From Ascaphus truei (taxonomy: Eukaryota > Chordata > Amphibia > Anura > Ascaphidae), in the NCBI GenBank assembly GCA_036426205.1, contig CM071570.1:53465087-53529086 (forward strand): 64,000 nucleotides of DNA, given 5' to 3'. The notes under the pieces are model-generated. The model was not told where the DNA came from. It saw nothing but the letters and a program-made list of their open reading frames with translations, and did not search any database. Below are positions 32,901 to 44,060 of this stretch, in pieces; the stretch's first letter is position 1; each line of letters starts with the position of its first letter. The translations under genes were made by a program, and so were the position numbers.

Positions 32901-35199
32901 GGATATCCTGTACGGCAAGATGTGCTCACTACTTGAGTTAGAGTAGATGTACTGTATGTGTGAAGAGAGCGACCAGACATTTAAATTGATGGCCAAGTAT
33001 TGTACCATAATTAAAAAGCTGTGTTTTTTAGGTGGAAGAGTCGTCCTTTAATTTCTTGTTATCAAACTCTCTCATAGAGCTGTGCGAATGCTTTCACATT
33101 TGCTGTGCAAATAGTTTTGCGGTATTTTTTTTCAATTACATATTTATGCGAAATGTATATGAACATCCACATTGCTCAGAATGTTGCAGTACATGAAAGA
33201 ATAAGCAAAGAAGCCTCAATACACATCCAATATGACAAATGATATAGTACAGTACTATATGTTTTTTCTCTATTTTGTTCTGCTCATAAATATAGGTCCT
33301 TTAGTTCAATCCTTTGGTCCAAACATTTTAAGCCTGTAACCACGTCCAGTTAGATCCTATCAGCAGGTCACACACTACCTATTTTATACTGTCTTTAGTA
33401 TTTCTTCCATTGGAAAAAGGAAACAAAACGCTGTATACATGCCATGCACCCCATGCTGTTATATTATTATTTTGTTTCCTCTTTTCTCTCTGCAGTGGCA
33501 GAAATACAAAAGACACCGTATACAATAGGTAGTGTGGGACCTGCTGACAGGGTGACTGTGACGTGGTTACAGTCTTCAAATGTTTTGGCCAAATAATTGA
33601 ACTAAATGGCCCACATTTATGAAGAAGGAAGTCATATAGTAATGTACTAAATAATGCCATATTGGATGTACATTGGGGCGTCTTTGTTTATTGTAGTATT
33701 ATTGAGGTCAATTTCCCAGTGGCCCTCCAATTGACACAAATACATATATAATAGTGTGGGTGTGGAATTTGCGCTTGCTAAGATTCTGTATGTGTAGCAG
33801 TGTGTAAAAGGCCATGTTTAATAAGTTACTGATTAAATGATGCACCAGAACATCTTCCTTAGGAAAGGTAGGAACACAATAATAACCTGTTTACACACGT
33901 GTGCACTTTATTCCATGAATTAGGAATATAGCTCCTATGCTGGTGATATGCTGTAGCTTTAATGTTTGAAGTTGCATTGCAGCTCCTTCATATCATCTTT
34001 ATGGTAAGTTAATTGAATTTTAATCAGCAGTTCTCAATTGTACCTGAAATAAATTGCAGCTGAAATTAAAGATCGCTCCAAATGTTCGCGATACATGCAG
34101 ACATTAATTAAGGAGAGAACATGTCTGATGAGAAACGTTGTCTTTAGAAGTCATCTCATGCCAGCAGCCATAGTAAGCTCCACAACATACTGGTGCTTCT
34201 TAGACGATTATCTCCAAAACCAGGGGAATGCTTATGAAAAAACAGCAGTTCCCCACAAAAATGTACACTTCCTCCCCAGTTACAAATATATAGTATGGGA
34301 AAAGTATTAAAGGATGATGGGCACATCTGAGGTATTTTTATTACATTAACAAAATGTATATACACCACTAAGCATGTCCAGATATTCTGTAAAGAAGGAT
34401 AAACCAACAGAATGCATTATATGAATTCTTATTCTGTGAACCTAAGTATTATCAGGATTTCATAGTAGAATTAAATGTTTTTATTTGCCAGTGATGAAAG
34501 GCAAGACTCAATTTGTGTCCTGTTAGCCTTTGAAAAGTATCTGTAAATGGCATGTTTCAGCCTATTATTTGTGTGCAGTTGGATGGTTTTGAAGTTTTGT
34601 CCCCTATCATTTTGTGAAGGTCATCTATCTAGATCATAAAATATACTTCCTGAAAAAACACAAACATGAATATACAAGTCCTAGATACATAATATGACAT
34701 ACTTCAGGAGCTAAACAGTTATCACAAGGACTCTCAACAACATTTCCTTATAATATTACATTACTGTATATTGCTCAAAACATGTATATGACACCAATAT
34801 TTATATAGGACATTTTAAGTACTGTACTAAGGAAACAAAGACTGCCAAGTCCCCTATTTCTGAATTTTACTTTTTTTTGCATTTTGGTCATACACTTTAA
34901 TGTACTTTATTTTTTTTATTTGTATTGGAATATATTTCAGTAGTGATGTGGGGTTTCTATGTGTATTTGTGATGAATTGTGACGTTATAAATTTTTATAC
35001 TCGTGCAGTAACAATATAAGATCTATATTTAATAATCATGTATTTTATTTTGAGTGGGCACCAAGTGCAGCTTTTTGATCATGCATTATTCTCGATTTTA
35101 TTACTTCATTTGTTCCTGTAAAATAAATAAGACAATTAGATGAAATTTTGTGTACAAAATCATACTGTGTGTTTGTGCTATGGCAAAAAAAATGGACCC
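32901..35199. other. AT-rich DNA, nothing recognised
   Basis: Long AT-rich stretch without repeats or coding similarity. Around 33940-34090 the sequence looks like unique noncoding DNA rich in TAAT/ATTA motifs, but conservation cannot be judged here. Confidence 0.45.
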
Positions 35200-35334
35200 C
35201 ACCCCACCAGGGCCGCCAACAGAAATCGTGGGGCCCGGGATAAACATTTTAAGCAGGCTCCCCCCGTGTCGGCGGTATTGCCCGCCGCCCACCACCCCCC
35301 CCCCCATTTAAAACCTCACGACCCTACTCTTCCC

Positions 35335-35530
35335 CCCCCCCCCCATCCCATGTATTTCTCTCCCTTCAGTCTCACCCCATCTCACTCTCCCGCCATCTCA
35401 CTCTCCCGCCTCGCATGTATTTCTCTCCCATGCTTATCACTTTTACTCCCTCTTTTCCTCACTCACCCCCTCTCTCCTCTCCCTCCGTCAATTACTCCAC
35501 GCTCACTCATTCTGCCCCCCACACACACAC
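35335..35530. repeat. CT-rich repeat (reverse copy of the 6480-7215 family)
   Basis: Contains ATGTATTTCTCTCCC twice, CTCACTCTCCCGCC twice and CCCTCCGTCAATTACTCC. These mirror GGGAGAGAAATACATG and GGTAATTGATGGAGG on the plus strand at 7020-7100. Confidence 0.65.
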
Positions 35531-35671
35531 ACACTTCCCCCACAGGATATATACCAAAAAACTTCCCACCCCCAAATATATACAACCTCCCCCCCAAATG
35601 CATACAAAAACCCCACCTACCCAATACATACATATACATTCCCAGTAAGATAGATAGATAGACATATCTTA

Positions 35672-35719
35672 GGCTGCGTCCCCGCTAGCGCTGAGCGGGC
35701 GGTGCTTGGCGACCTCACG

Positions 35720-35767
<48 letters not shown>

Positions 35768-35961
35768 AGTTCCCGCTCACGTGATGCGCGTATGCGCAGG
35801 CACATGCTCACCGGTGCTCGGGTAAATACATTTTTTAAACTTTCTAGCGTGCTCAGCTTCCCCTGCAGCGTCCCACTCGCGAAAATTTAAAGGACACCCG
35901 ACGCTCATGCTGGGAGAGCTCTACAAGCATGAGCGCGCTCAGCGCCAGCGGGGACAAAGCC
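35672..35961. mobile_element. Harbinger-type MITE (290 bp) nested in hAT element
   Basis: Terminal inverted repeats begin GGCTGCGTCCCCGCTAGCGC on the left and GGCTTTGTCCCCGCTGGCGC reverse-complemented on the right. Perfect TTA duplications lie at 35669-35671 and 35962-35964. A (TA)22 microsatellite sits inside at 35721-35764. No coding capacity. Confidence 0.8.
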
Positions 35962-36848
35962 TTACTGGGAGTGTGTGTATGTGTGGGTATGTAAGAGGAC
36001 TTCTTTTCCTGCACATGCGCGCTACGCTTTCAGCCACGCTCACACTCCTGGAGGTCTGACAGCGCTACGGAGACAGCCCCGGCGCGCGGGACTGATTTCT
36101 GAGGACTGAAACTGCCCCTGCACACCTTATGTGATGCTCCACCATAGAAGTTATCATCGAGATCGGGGATTATTAAAGTTTTAATTCATGTAAGTGGTTA
36201 CTATCTTATATTGTTGGTAATACACTTCATATCTCTTATCTTGGTGCGCTCTTGTGTTTCCTTTTTTTCTTGGACATATATATATCCCCAATACATATAA
36301 AAAATACCCGAAGCGCCCCAATCCATATAAAAAATACCCCAACGTGCCCCAATCCATAAAATGCCGCTGGCACCGCTGCAGGCACGCCACTACATTCCTG
36401 CTCCGCACCGGTGTGCTGCGGGGGTGGGGCCGATGCTGGCCCGATGCTGGGGGAAGATGGTGGGATGGCCCGGTGGCAAGGGGAGGGGGTGGCGGATGTG
36501 GCCCGATGCTACGGGGAGGGGGCGTAGCGGGAGGGCCCGGAGACTGCGAGGAAGGGGGGGAGGTGGCGGTGCTGCAAGGGGCCCAGCGGCTTGTCACATC
36601 AGTTGCCGCCAGCCCCGCTGCACCTGTCTCCATGCTGCTCCCACACACGCCGGGCCTCCCTTTCGCGCCGGAAGCTTAACCCAACCTACTTCCGGCGCTG
36701 CCAACAGGGAGACCCGGCGCCGTTTTTTTTTTTTTAATTAACTGGCACCCGGCCGTGCAGGGGGCTCAGGCGGCCGGGCCCCCCTGACCCACAGGGCCCG
36801 GGACGCCAGTATCCTTTCTCCCACCCTGTTGGCGGCCCTGCCCCCCAC

Positions 36849-38371
36849 AAGGGAGGGGAAAATAGGCACGGAGGATTTAAAAAGGGTGGGGATACCGGCA
36901 CCCCATACCGGGGCCCGTAACTCAGAAAGTAGGGAGTCCCCGAGGCTGAAATCAAAGAGGTTCATGTCAGAAGACCCGCTGCTCCTGTTTCAACAATCCG
37001 TTTCAGTGATAACACTTAAAAATGTTTTTTTTTTTAAAAACGAACTTTAATAGCAACATTAGTTGTGTAATCATCACTGCCCCACTCAATAAATTAAGAT
37101 CACATGGCTGTTGACTTTCTGTGGCTTCTCCACCAACGTCTCAGATATTTCATCCAGATCTACTGTAGTCACCGTTTATTTCCATTTCTGTTTTTGGTTG
37201 TTCTGATTATTTTAGTGTACTATTTATTAAAGGTTCATTTTTATCCACACTCGTACTCAATAGGCACTAGCCTCGGTCCTCCCTCATTATTGAACATGGC
37301 AGCCAGAAAACTTATATAGTTACTCTCGTACTAGCAATCTGGCTATCAATAACACCCTACCATGAGTCATTATTACTAGTAGTTGTGCACCGTTCAGGGG
37401 CTTTTTTTCACCTCCCTTGTGAAGGTCCTTTTTTTGCCTTAAGTCTTGTTCCCCTGAGTGCCCCTACCTAGTCTCCTACAATATCCAGTCATCATTGACC
37501 TAACTAGGCTGAGCGAAGGACACCTGTCTGTCTTTGTGTGTGTTTTATGTCTGTTTTGAGAAAAAAAACATTGGGAATCAAGGCAAAACTGGGACATTTT
37601 CCCGCATTATTTTATCAAATAACTGTGTTCCAATTTTGCTCATGTATTCCAGCATGCAACTTGGGAGGAGTTGGTGACAAGTAACATGGTGCACATATTG
37701 TTATAAGATGTACAGTATCAACTTCTGCATCATTTTTTCTCCTTTCAATCTGTGCCCAACGATCTGGAAAGTTTAAGACACTGAATGCAAGAACTGTTTC
37801 TTATTATTGATGCAACCGTGTTCCACAAGATAGAGCAATGCTCCAAAAACAATTTTATCGGTGAGTGATAGATATTGCGGACTCTTCTAGTAACTGTAAT
37901 GCTGTCCTTGTTAAAAAGCACGGATTGACAAGGCAATAAGTTTCGGAATAAAAATGGAAAGTTTCTCTTATTCTGTGAAAACAAATTGCATCTATTACAT
38001 GGTCTATAGAAATGTGACATTCCACGTAAACAGCCAATCTGCATAAATTGCACTTTTTTTTTGTTTCAGGTGGAATCGCAAGATCATGCACCAAACGCAC
38101 TATATTATAAGGACATTTTAAACGGAGTATGCAAGTGCTGTGTGGAGGGAGGGAGGATTTTTTGGGAGTGATTTGTTAGTCATTTCGGAGTGGGCTGTCT
38201 TCTGTTCTTATCTTTTGCTTTATACTTTTATTGTCTTGTCCGTATGAGCTTTCTTGTAGTGTGTTTAGTATTGTATTTCATTGCCTTTTACAACATAGGG
38301 GGGGGGGAAGAATCGGGTGTTCCTGACACTCTGTACTTTAGCTAGGAAAATGTATATCATTCTTAGCACGT
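36849..38371. other. Noncoding DNA, nothing recognised
   Basis: A short GC-rich phrase at 36885-36965 (CCATACCGGGGCCCGTAACTC) looks repeat-derived but is unclassified. The rest is AT-rich without coding similarity. Confidence 0.4.
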
Positions 38372-38668
38372 CTATTCAGGGCGCATAGAGAGTGCAAAAT
38401 TGTTGGCTGTGACACTCCGCTTAGTATACCCACAGTTTGACTGAAAAGTTGTAGAGGCTAGAAAATGTAATGAGGTGAACATTTTAACGAGCCCAGGAAC
38501 TGCATAACGTCTGCCTGCCAGGGGCTCCAAGTCTCCCCTTAACTCCTTGTAAAGTGTTAATATGACTTGTGAGCTCAACCTGTACCTGCTCACCACTTCC
38601 TGCTCTGTGAGGCCCTGCAAAGTGGTTCTGGGCCTATAAAAGTGTGGTCTGGCTTCTCTGATAGCCAT
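38372..38668 (-). pseudogene. PIF/Harbinger transposase fragment (HARBI1-like)
   Basis: The 98-codon minus-strand frame reads RPRTTLQGLTEQEVVSRYRL, then a helix-rich part, then GRRYAVPGLVKMFTSLHFLA. This is the N-terminal layout of HARBI1-like transposases (GL-[ST]-x-E-x-V-x-x-RYRL ... AVP-x-x-x-K-x-L-x-x-L-x-FLA-x-GSFQ). Past SFQ the frame shifts. The neighbouring frame around 38420-38380 continues with GILSGVSQPTILHSL, matching the conserved G-[IV]-SQ-x-T motif. The DDE catalytic domain is absent. It is a relic of the enzyme class that would mobilise the TWA-duplicating MITEs nearby. Confidence 0.78.
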
Positions 38669-38699
38669 CCCCTCCCTGTGTATTGTCTGTCACTCTCCC

Positions 38700-39700
38700 T
38701 ATGTATATTCTCCCTCTTGCTGCATCTCTGTCACATAGCTCGCAGCATACACCACCACAGGGTTAAAGAATCCATGTTGGCAATGAGGAAGAGTGTGTGC
38801 TTGGGTGTTTAGATAGGCAGCTAATTAAGCCATGTGCCTTTGAATCAGGCCACCTGTCATTTAATGAGACAATCAGGCATGTCATATGGCCAGGATAGTT
38901 CATATGACTTTTTTTTGCCTGTAATGATATTTGTACTGGAGTAAAAATGGTTTCTGCAATGTACAGCACATCATGAGTTAGCCAGAAGTGTAGAAAGGCA
39001 GAAATTATAATAATATAGTTAATTAGGCATATTAATTAAGTCCATGCACAGCTGAGCTGATTTAGGCTGTGTAGTTTGTAATGACGCAATTCCACATATA
39101 TTGAGGCTATACTGTATCGCCAGCCTTCATTTGGCAAGAAATAAAATCTGCAAGTTATTTGAAGCAGCTTGGCATTTTTGCATTAACAGAGCTACTAGAA
39201 TACCACCGAGTTTGCAAAATGTGCAGGTTTGAGCCATTTTTTGCAATCTGTACTGCTCAGATATGCAGAGCCGGAATGAAATTACGCCTAATAAAACATC
39301 TTTTAAAGCGTAATTAGAAATTACGTCTAATAAAGCCTTTCTCGCACGGTTTGAAATGCGAGAAGGGCTTTCAGAATATGGAAACCTGCATATCCAAGGG
39401 AGCATAGCTCTTTCTGCACTGATATGCACTTCTTGCAGCTACTAGAATAGGCCCCATTGTGTTTATATGTGTGTAAAAGTCAAGTCTCTCCAACTTGCCC
39501 AACCATCCAGTGAAACAATGTAAAATGTGGGTTTTTTTTTATATGCCATGCTACAGTAAGTAGTATGAAGGAAAAATATATACAATATAAAATGTGTTTT
39601 GGAGAAAATATATCAAATACAAATTGTGAGTCTTTGGATCATTTGATATTGTCTATAAAAAAAAACATAAAATGTATAACTTGCCTGATTGCTAAATATT
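38700..39700. other. Noncoding DNA with a possible MITE (about 39150-39460)
   Basis: GAGCTACTAGAATAC near 39190 and CAGCTACTAGAATAGGCCCC at 39437 look like family motifs of a small element, with related AATTACG(C/T)CTAATAAA repeats between. No proper termini could be fixed. The remainder is AT-rich. Confidence 0.35.
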
Positions 39701-39702
39701 GC

Positions 39703-39755
39703 TGTGTGTGTGTGTGTGTGTATACACGTGTGTATACACACACACACACACACAA

Positions 39756-39805
<50 letters not shown>
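39703..39805. repeat. (TG)n/(CA)n microsatellite
   Basis: A TG run is followed by TATACACGTGTGTATA and then a CA run, so the locus is itself a near palindrome. Confidence 0.95.
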
Positions 39806-39807
<2 letters not shown>

Positions 39808-40033
39808 AGTGGCACTCCACTAAAGTTAAATTAACTGCCTGTGTGAGGTAAGTGTGATTTCCCTTTTGGGATTACTATTTCTGTTTTCTTATAAGAAGCT
39901 CATATAAAGTAGGTTGTTGCAATAAGCAATGGCCTTTAAATAATTGTTGCAAATAGTGTAACTGCCAGTTAGGTTATGCCCACCTACTAGAAGGTGCCCA
40001 CTCTGTCATCCAGAGTGGGAGTAGGTTTAAGGG

Positions 40034-40332
40034 TCTGTAACAGGGACTTATCCCTGTTAAGAAATGTGCCTCTAATCCAGCAGTGTGCTGGTTAATTGCA
40101 CACCAGCAATTAGCCAGACTCCACCTGGCTGATTAGAACGATAGAAAAAGCCTGTTCCCAGAAACAGGAGGAGGATTCCTGAGCTCACAATTGGGGGCTG
40201 ACCCAGGAAGGACAGACCAGAGTTCCCTAGTCCACAACTGGGCTGACCTGGGGAACAACAGATATCATAAGCTGCAGAGAGACTGCAGGCTGACAGCAAG
40301 ACAAAAGGGACCAGACATGTATACCTGGACAG
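40034..40332 (+). repeat. LTR fragment (same family as 21030-21535)
   Basis: Begins TGTAACAGGGACTTATCCCT and follows the minus-strand solo LTR at 21535-21030 through CCAGCAGTGTGCTGGTT and CCTGTTCCCAGAAACAGGAG. It diverges after about 300 bp, where the PLE-like repeat starts. No matching 3' end remains. Confidence 0.75.
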
Positions 40333-40680
40333 ACATTGCTTTAGCACACAAGGGTCACTTTTTTTACCTATCATAACTTAACTAAGTATGGTAAACCCCA
40401 TCCTCATTGCTTCATTGCATAGCCAGTTAACCAACCCCACACTGATGAGACCCATTAAGGTCGAAACGGCTGTCTGTGGGTGGGTCTTCTGGCTAATCTT
40501 TAACCCTGGCTGTGCTCAAAGCTGTGACATGCAGCAGCTTAAGCCTATAGGGAACATGTTAAAAATGGTTTTGAAGCAAAAGGTGACACATATGTGTCAT
40601 TTCATGCATTTCCAGAATCCATTGCTGCAGTGGAAGTGCTGTGTGATAATGGTGAAAGCGGGCGTGGCAGACCTACTAAT
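40333..40680 (+). repeat. PLE-like terminal repeat with canonical hammerhead
   Basis: The sequence from the CACTTTTTTTACC phrase through the hammerhead to GGCAGACCT corresponds, in reverse, to 25400-25760. The hammerhead is complete here. No coding sequence is attached, and a (TG)n tract follows. Confidence 0.55.
40436..40480 (+). ncRNA. Canonical minimal hammerhead ribozyme motif
   Basis: All required parts are present in order. Stem I CCCACA/TGTGGG is 6 bp (40436-40441 with 40475-40480). The core is CTGATGA (40442-40448). Stem II is GACC/GGTC with a 6-nt loop (40449-40462). Then come GAAA (40463-40466), a 2-bp stem III (AC...GT, loop GGCT) and the cleavage triplet GTC (40472-40474). This matches the type I hammerhead consensus CUGANGA...GAAA...UH without a single deviation. 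Self-cleavage would be after 40474. Very short stem III is known from PLE-associated hammerheads. Confidence 0.75.
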
Positions 40681-40681
40681 A

Positions 40682-40740
40682 TGTGTGTGGTGTGTGTGTG
40701 TGTGTGTGTGTGTTGTGTGTGTGTGTGGTGTGTGTTGTGT

Positions 40741-40794
<54 letters not shown>

Positions 40795-40796
40795 TG
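40682..40796. repeat. (TG)n microsatellite
   Basis: Long TG runs with occasional TT or GG interruptions. Confidence 0.95.
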
Positions 40797-40800
40797 AACA

Positions 40801-41050
40801 AGCACAGCTGGTCCAGGAAAAAACAATCTGGGGCTAGGCAAATGAACTAAAAATATTATTTATTGTGGGTGTTCAACATGGTGGCGCAAGGATATACCTC
40901 AGGCGTGTTTTGCGCTGGAGTAGCGCTTTTTTAAAGGAGTATCCTGCGTCAGAGGTATATCCTTGCGCCACCATGTTGTACACCCACAATAAATAATATT
41001 TTTAGTTCATTTGCCTAGCCCGGATTGTTTTTCCTAGACCGACTGTGCTT
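40801..41050. repeat. Long inverted repeat (100-bp arms, 50-bp loop)
   Basis: Arms 40801-40900 and 40951-41050 are about 94% complementary by eye, sharing CTAGGCAAATGAACTAAAAA, ATTATTTATTGTGGGTGT and GGCGCAAGGATATACCTC. The loop contains, on the minus strand, a degraded hammerhead-like core (TTTAAAA, stem II GCGC/GCGC, AAAA for GAAA, ACACGCC). PLEs often carry inverted terminal repeats, so this is probably a head-to-head pair of PLE ends. Confidence 0.75.
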
Positions 41051-41435
41051 CGCTCCCCCCACGTGGATCTTCGCCTGCATTGCATCTCAGCTGGACGCAC
41101 GCCTTTGGGACAGCATACAAACAGCCTTCATGTGAGTGAAAATTGTACTATGATGTCTTTGGAGGATTACGTTATGCTCTAAGGTTGCTGCCAGCTATAC
41201 AGCGATGTGCCGAATACACTGATGTACATCTACACCGGCTAGTTCAGGCAGGGTTCCCTTGACAATATTGGCAGCAGGTAGCCTATCAATGAGCTCTACA
41301 ATCAAGGTATACTCAGCTGTTTGTTTTCACTTACCTGTCCCAGGGTCCACTCAAGATTTGTCATTCATTATTTCAAGACTTCACACTCAGATGCACTGAA
41401 CTTGGAGGACATTACTCCCACAGCTTCTATATACT

Positions 41436-41437
<2 letters not shown>
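41051..41437 (+). other. Noncoding DNA, probably PLE leader
   Basis: Moderately GC-rich sequence that continues the right arm of the inverted repeat and looks like PLE terminal-repeat DNA. No coding content. Confidence 0.3.
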
Positions 41438-41512
<75 letters not shown>

Positions 41513-41557
41513 ACACACACAACACACACACACACACACACACACACTCTCTCTCTT
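41438..41557. repeat. (CA)n microsatellite with (CT)n end
   Basis: CA dinucleotides with few interruptions, then CTCTCTCTCT. Confidence 0.95.
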
Positions 41558-42059
41558 TCTGTGTGGGGGATCTTGTAAAAATCAATGCCCCAGGCACATT
41601 GCAGTGTAAATTTAAGTGTTAAGATTTACATTTCACAGCAATACCTACACACACGTGTATAATTTCTCGAATACGATTCCATTCTTGCTTGACATCAACA
41701 GTAATTTATGATGATATAAATGTTAACTTTTTTTTCTGTGTAGTCCATGGTTTTTGTACTGTAGCATAGTCTGTGTTACAAGCTTGCTTTGTTTGGAATC
41801 ACAGAGGCTCCAGTTTCATGGAGGTTTAAGCACATCCTCAGGCTTCTTTCCTTTGGCTGCACAAATACTCCAGTATTCTTCAAATTAAAACTTCCTGCAA
41901 GGGGCATGAAGGTGCACACATTCTCAGACACACAAACATAAAATAATACTCTAGCTTTATCTACTGCATGAAACAAAGGAACAATCTACATAGTTCACCG
42001 TTTGTATTATCATTTGAAGTGTCCCACCTCAGGGTTATCTGTATACCTTTGTGCTATTT

Positions 42060-42168
42060 ATATCTTATGTGTCATTTATATCTTATTATTTATATGATTG
42101 TAACTATTACTGCTATGAAGCGCTATGTACATTAATGACGCTATACAAATAAAGACATACATACATAC
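42060..42168 (+). repeat. L2/CR1-type LINE 3' end
   Basis: ATGATTGTAACTATTACTGC, then GAAGCGCTATGTACATTAAT and GACGCTATACAAATAAAGAC, followed by CATA repeats: the 3' end and simple-repeat tail of an L2/CR1-type LINE or dependent SINE. Confidence 0.6.
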
Positions 42169-42169
42169 C

Positions 42170-43479
42170 TCTTTGTTGACACACATAAAACAATGGTGTG
42201 CCCGAATCTCTCTCTCGAGCAGTAGTGTTTTTGTAGGGAAAGGGATTCCAGAACCATAAGCAAAGAACATGTAATTTGTCTAAAACTACAATAAATGATT
42301 CAACTTAATACACAATTGAACAAAAGGTTCTGAAACTCGGTTCCCCAGAGAGGCACAACAAAATATATCCCTGCGCTTACGGACGCAGCACAGTTTATAT
42401 TGTGAAAACATGAAACAAATATGCTTGCATTAAATGTGGTATTTCTTAAAATTTGACATCAGTTTATAGGATATGACTTACCGAAAATGTTAAATATATG
42501 GCATTATAGAGTGTGTGTTCTATTGAAATACATGGTGTACTGTATGGTTTTGAAAGTTACACCACAAAATAGAAAATCGCATAATCCCCTTGGTACCATG
42601 GGTGGCAATCACATTTGCATTAAAAAACATAGTGGATCTAGGCAACGTTTTCTAATCGCACAGATGGAGAAGATTTTTATGAAGTTCCGCAGACATTGTG
42701 AAAACTTGAGTGTCACAATGGCTAATTATTTCTCCGTTATAATCATCACATTTGAGTTTTCACGGGAAATTAAGCACATTGGAGCCGTTCCAGATTAAAA
42801 ACTGTTAATTCTTCTGATGATGTTTATAACATATTGAGGGAAATAGCAAGAATAATTAGAGCGAGTGGAGGAGGAGAGCCCCAATGAATATGACACACTT
42901 TATATACATGATAGATTCTCCACCAAAGGTGTAAAATCGCCCTTTGCATGTAGAAGAAGCATATTACACACCATATTTTGTATTTAGCTTGGCAAGTCTA
43001 ATTAAGCAATTATATATTTTAATTTGAAAAAAATAGTAAGTTTATAATTAATTTATCAACAGATTGAGGAGGCATACTGTTCAGTTAGAGTTGGGGAAAT
43101 GATGGATTCAAATAGAGAAATGTAAGTGGAAAATCTCTCCAAAAAAAATGAATCTCTGGAAAAAAGTGATGTGAGTAGAAAACCTACTTTAAGTGTTGGA
43201 TTAATAACAAATAAGCTACTTTAATTGTAGCCGTTTCTATTTTGATCTAAAAGTAAAGCTGAGATATCAGTAATTGCTTGCTACAATTTAGCTAAACCTT
43301 GACTGTTATACTTTGAAACTCTCTAAAACAGAATTTAATTTCCCACAGTATTTCTAAATAAAACAGTCACATTTTGTTTGACTTTGTAAAATATGTGTTA
43401 TATTTTGTACGTAATTGTGATACTCTACCTAAAAATGGTGACTACAGGTATTTTGTAGAAATTGATCTGACTGGATTAG
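42170..43479. other. AT-rich DNA, nothing recognised
   Basis: No repeat termini, RNA genes or coding similarity were seen. Confidence 0.5.
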
Positions 43480-44060
43480 TACAAACGTTCCTTATACAAC
43501 TAAAAGTTAATTTCCTGGGCATTTTCCCATAGCAGGACATGCTGCAGGAAGATGCTCATTCTCCCTCAAGTAGGACCCAAATCACTGTTCCTAGAAGAGA
43601 GGATATTTGTGCATCAACCCCCTCCTTCCAATAGTTGCATGAAGATGCTGGTGGTCATGATGTCAACCATAGAGGCAGTACCCTGGAAGAGACTACAGAT
43701 AAGACCCTTTGCTTTTCTGAGTTACTAGGACACGAAAACAGAGAAACTTGAGCAAAACTTTAATATCAGAGTGTCTTCAATTCTCCCATTCGATTGCAGA
43801 AAAAAACACATTTGTTGACAGATGCCTCTATAAATAATACAATAGCTAACGATTTTAACAGATTGGTGTGGGGCACTTGGTCGGATCTAGAGGAACTCAA
43901 TCAAGCTTTTGAATATTAGGTGTGTGCAAAGAGATTAGGAGAGCGACTTGTAGTTCTCTCTGACCATACAGCCAAGATTGATGTTGGAACAACGCAAAAC
44001 CTTTAAAGGAAACATCTTACATTCTTCAGTAGTCAGAGTCCAATCTAAGCTGAAAACAAA
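43480..44060 (+). pseudogene. Possible DIRS-like retrotransposon remnant
   Basis: Plus-strand frames give VVMMSTIEAVPWKRLQIRPF, then an RNase H-like order: TILTDWCGALG near 43855 (DIRS: TTDAS-x-x-GWGA), GTWSDLEELNQAF (DIRS: G-x-WS-x-x-E) and VVLSDHTAKIDVG (DIRS: V-x-SDN-x-T-x-V-x-Y). Frames change and stops are frequent. This order resembles the RT/RNase H junction of DIRS elements, but no tyrosine recombinase or split repeats were found. Confidence 0.4.

Larger units (their letters stand above)
35208..36840. mobile_element. Non-autonomous hAT-type element (1.63 kb)
   Basis: The termini are CAGGGCCGCCAACAG and the reverse complement CTGTTGGCGGCCCTG. Flanking 8-mers are CACCCCAC (35200-35207) and CCCCCCAC (36841-36848), 7 of 8 matching, as expected for the 8-bp duplication of hAT elements, which also typically begin CAGGG. 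Subterminal GGGCCCGGGA sequences are also inverted. The inside has no transposase and holds a CT-rich repeat, a Harbinger MITE (35672-35961) and GC-rich DNA. Confidence 0.72.

Noticed and set aside
36181..36741. Overlapping 126-155 codon frames on both strands
   Set aside because: They lie in GC-rich non-autonomous transposon DNA where stop codons are rare; no recognisable domain.
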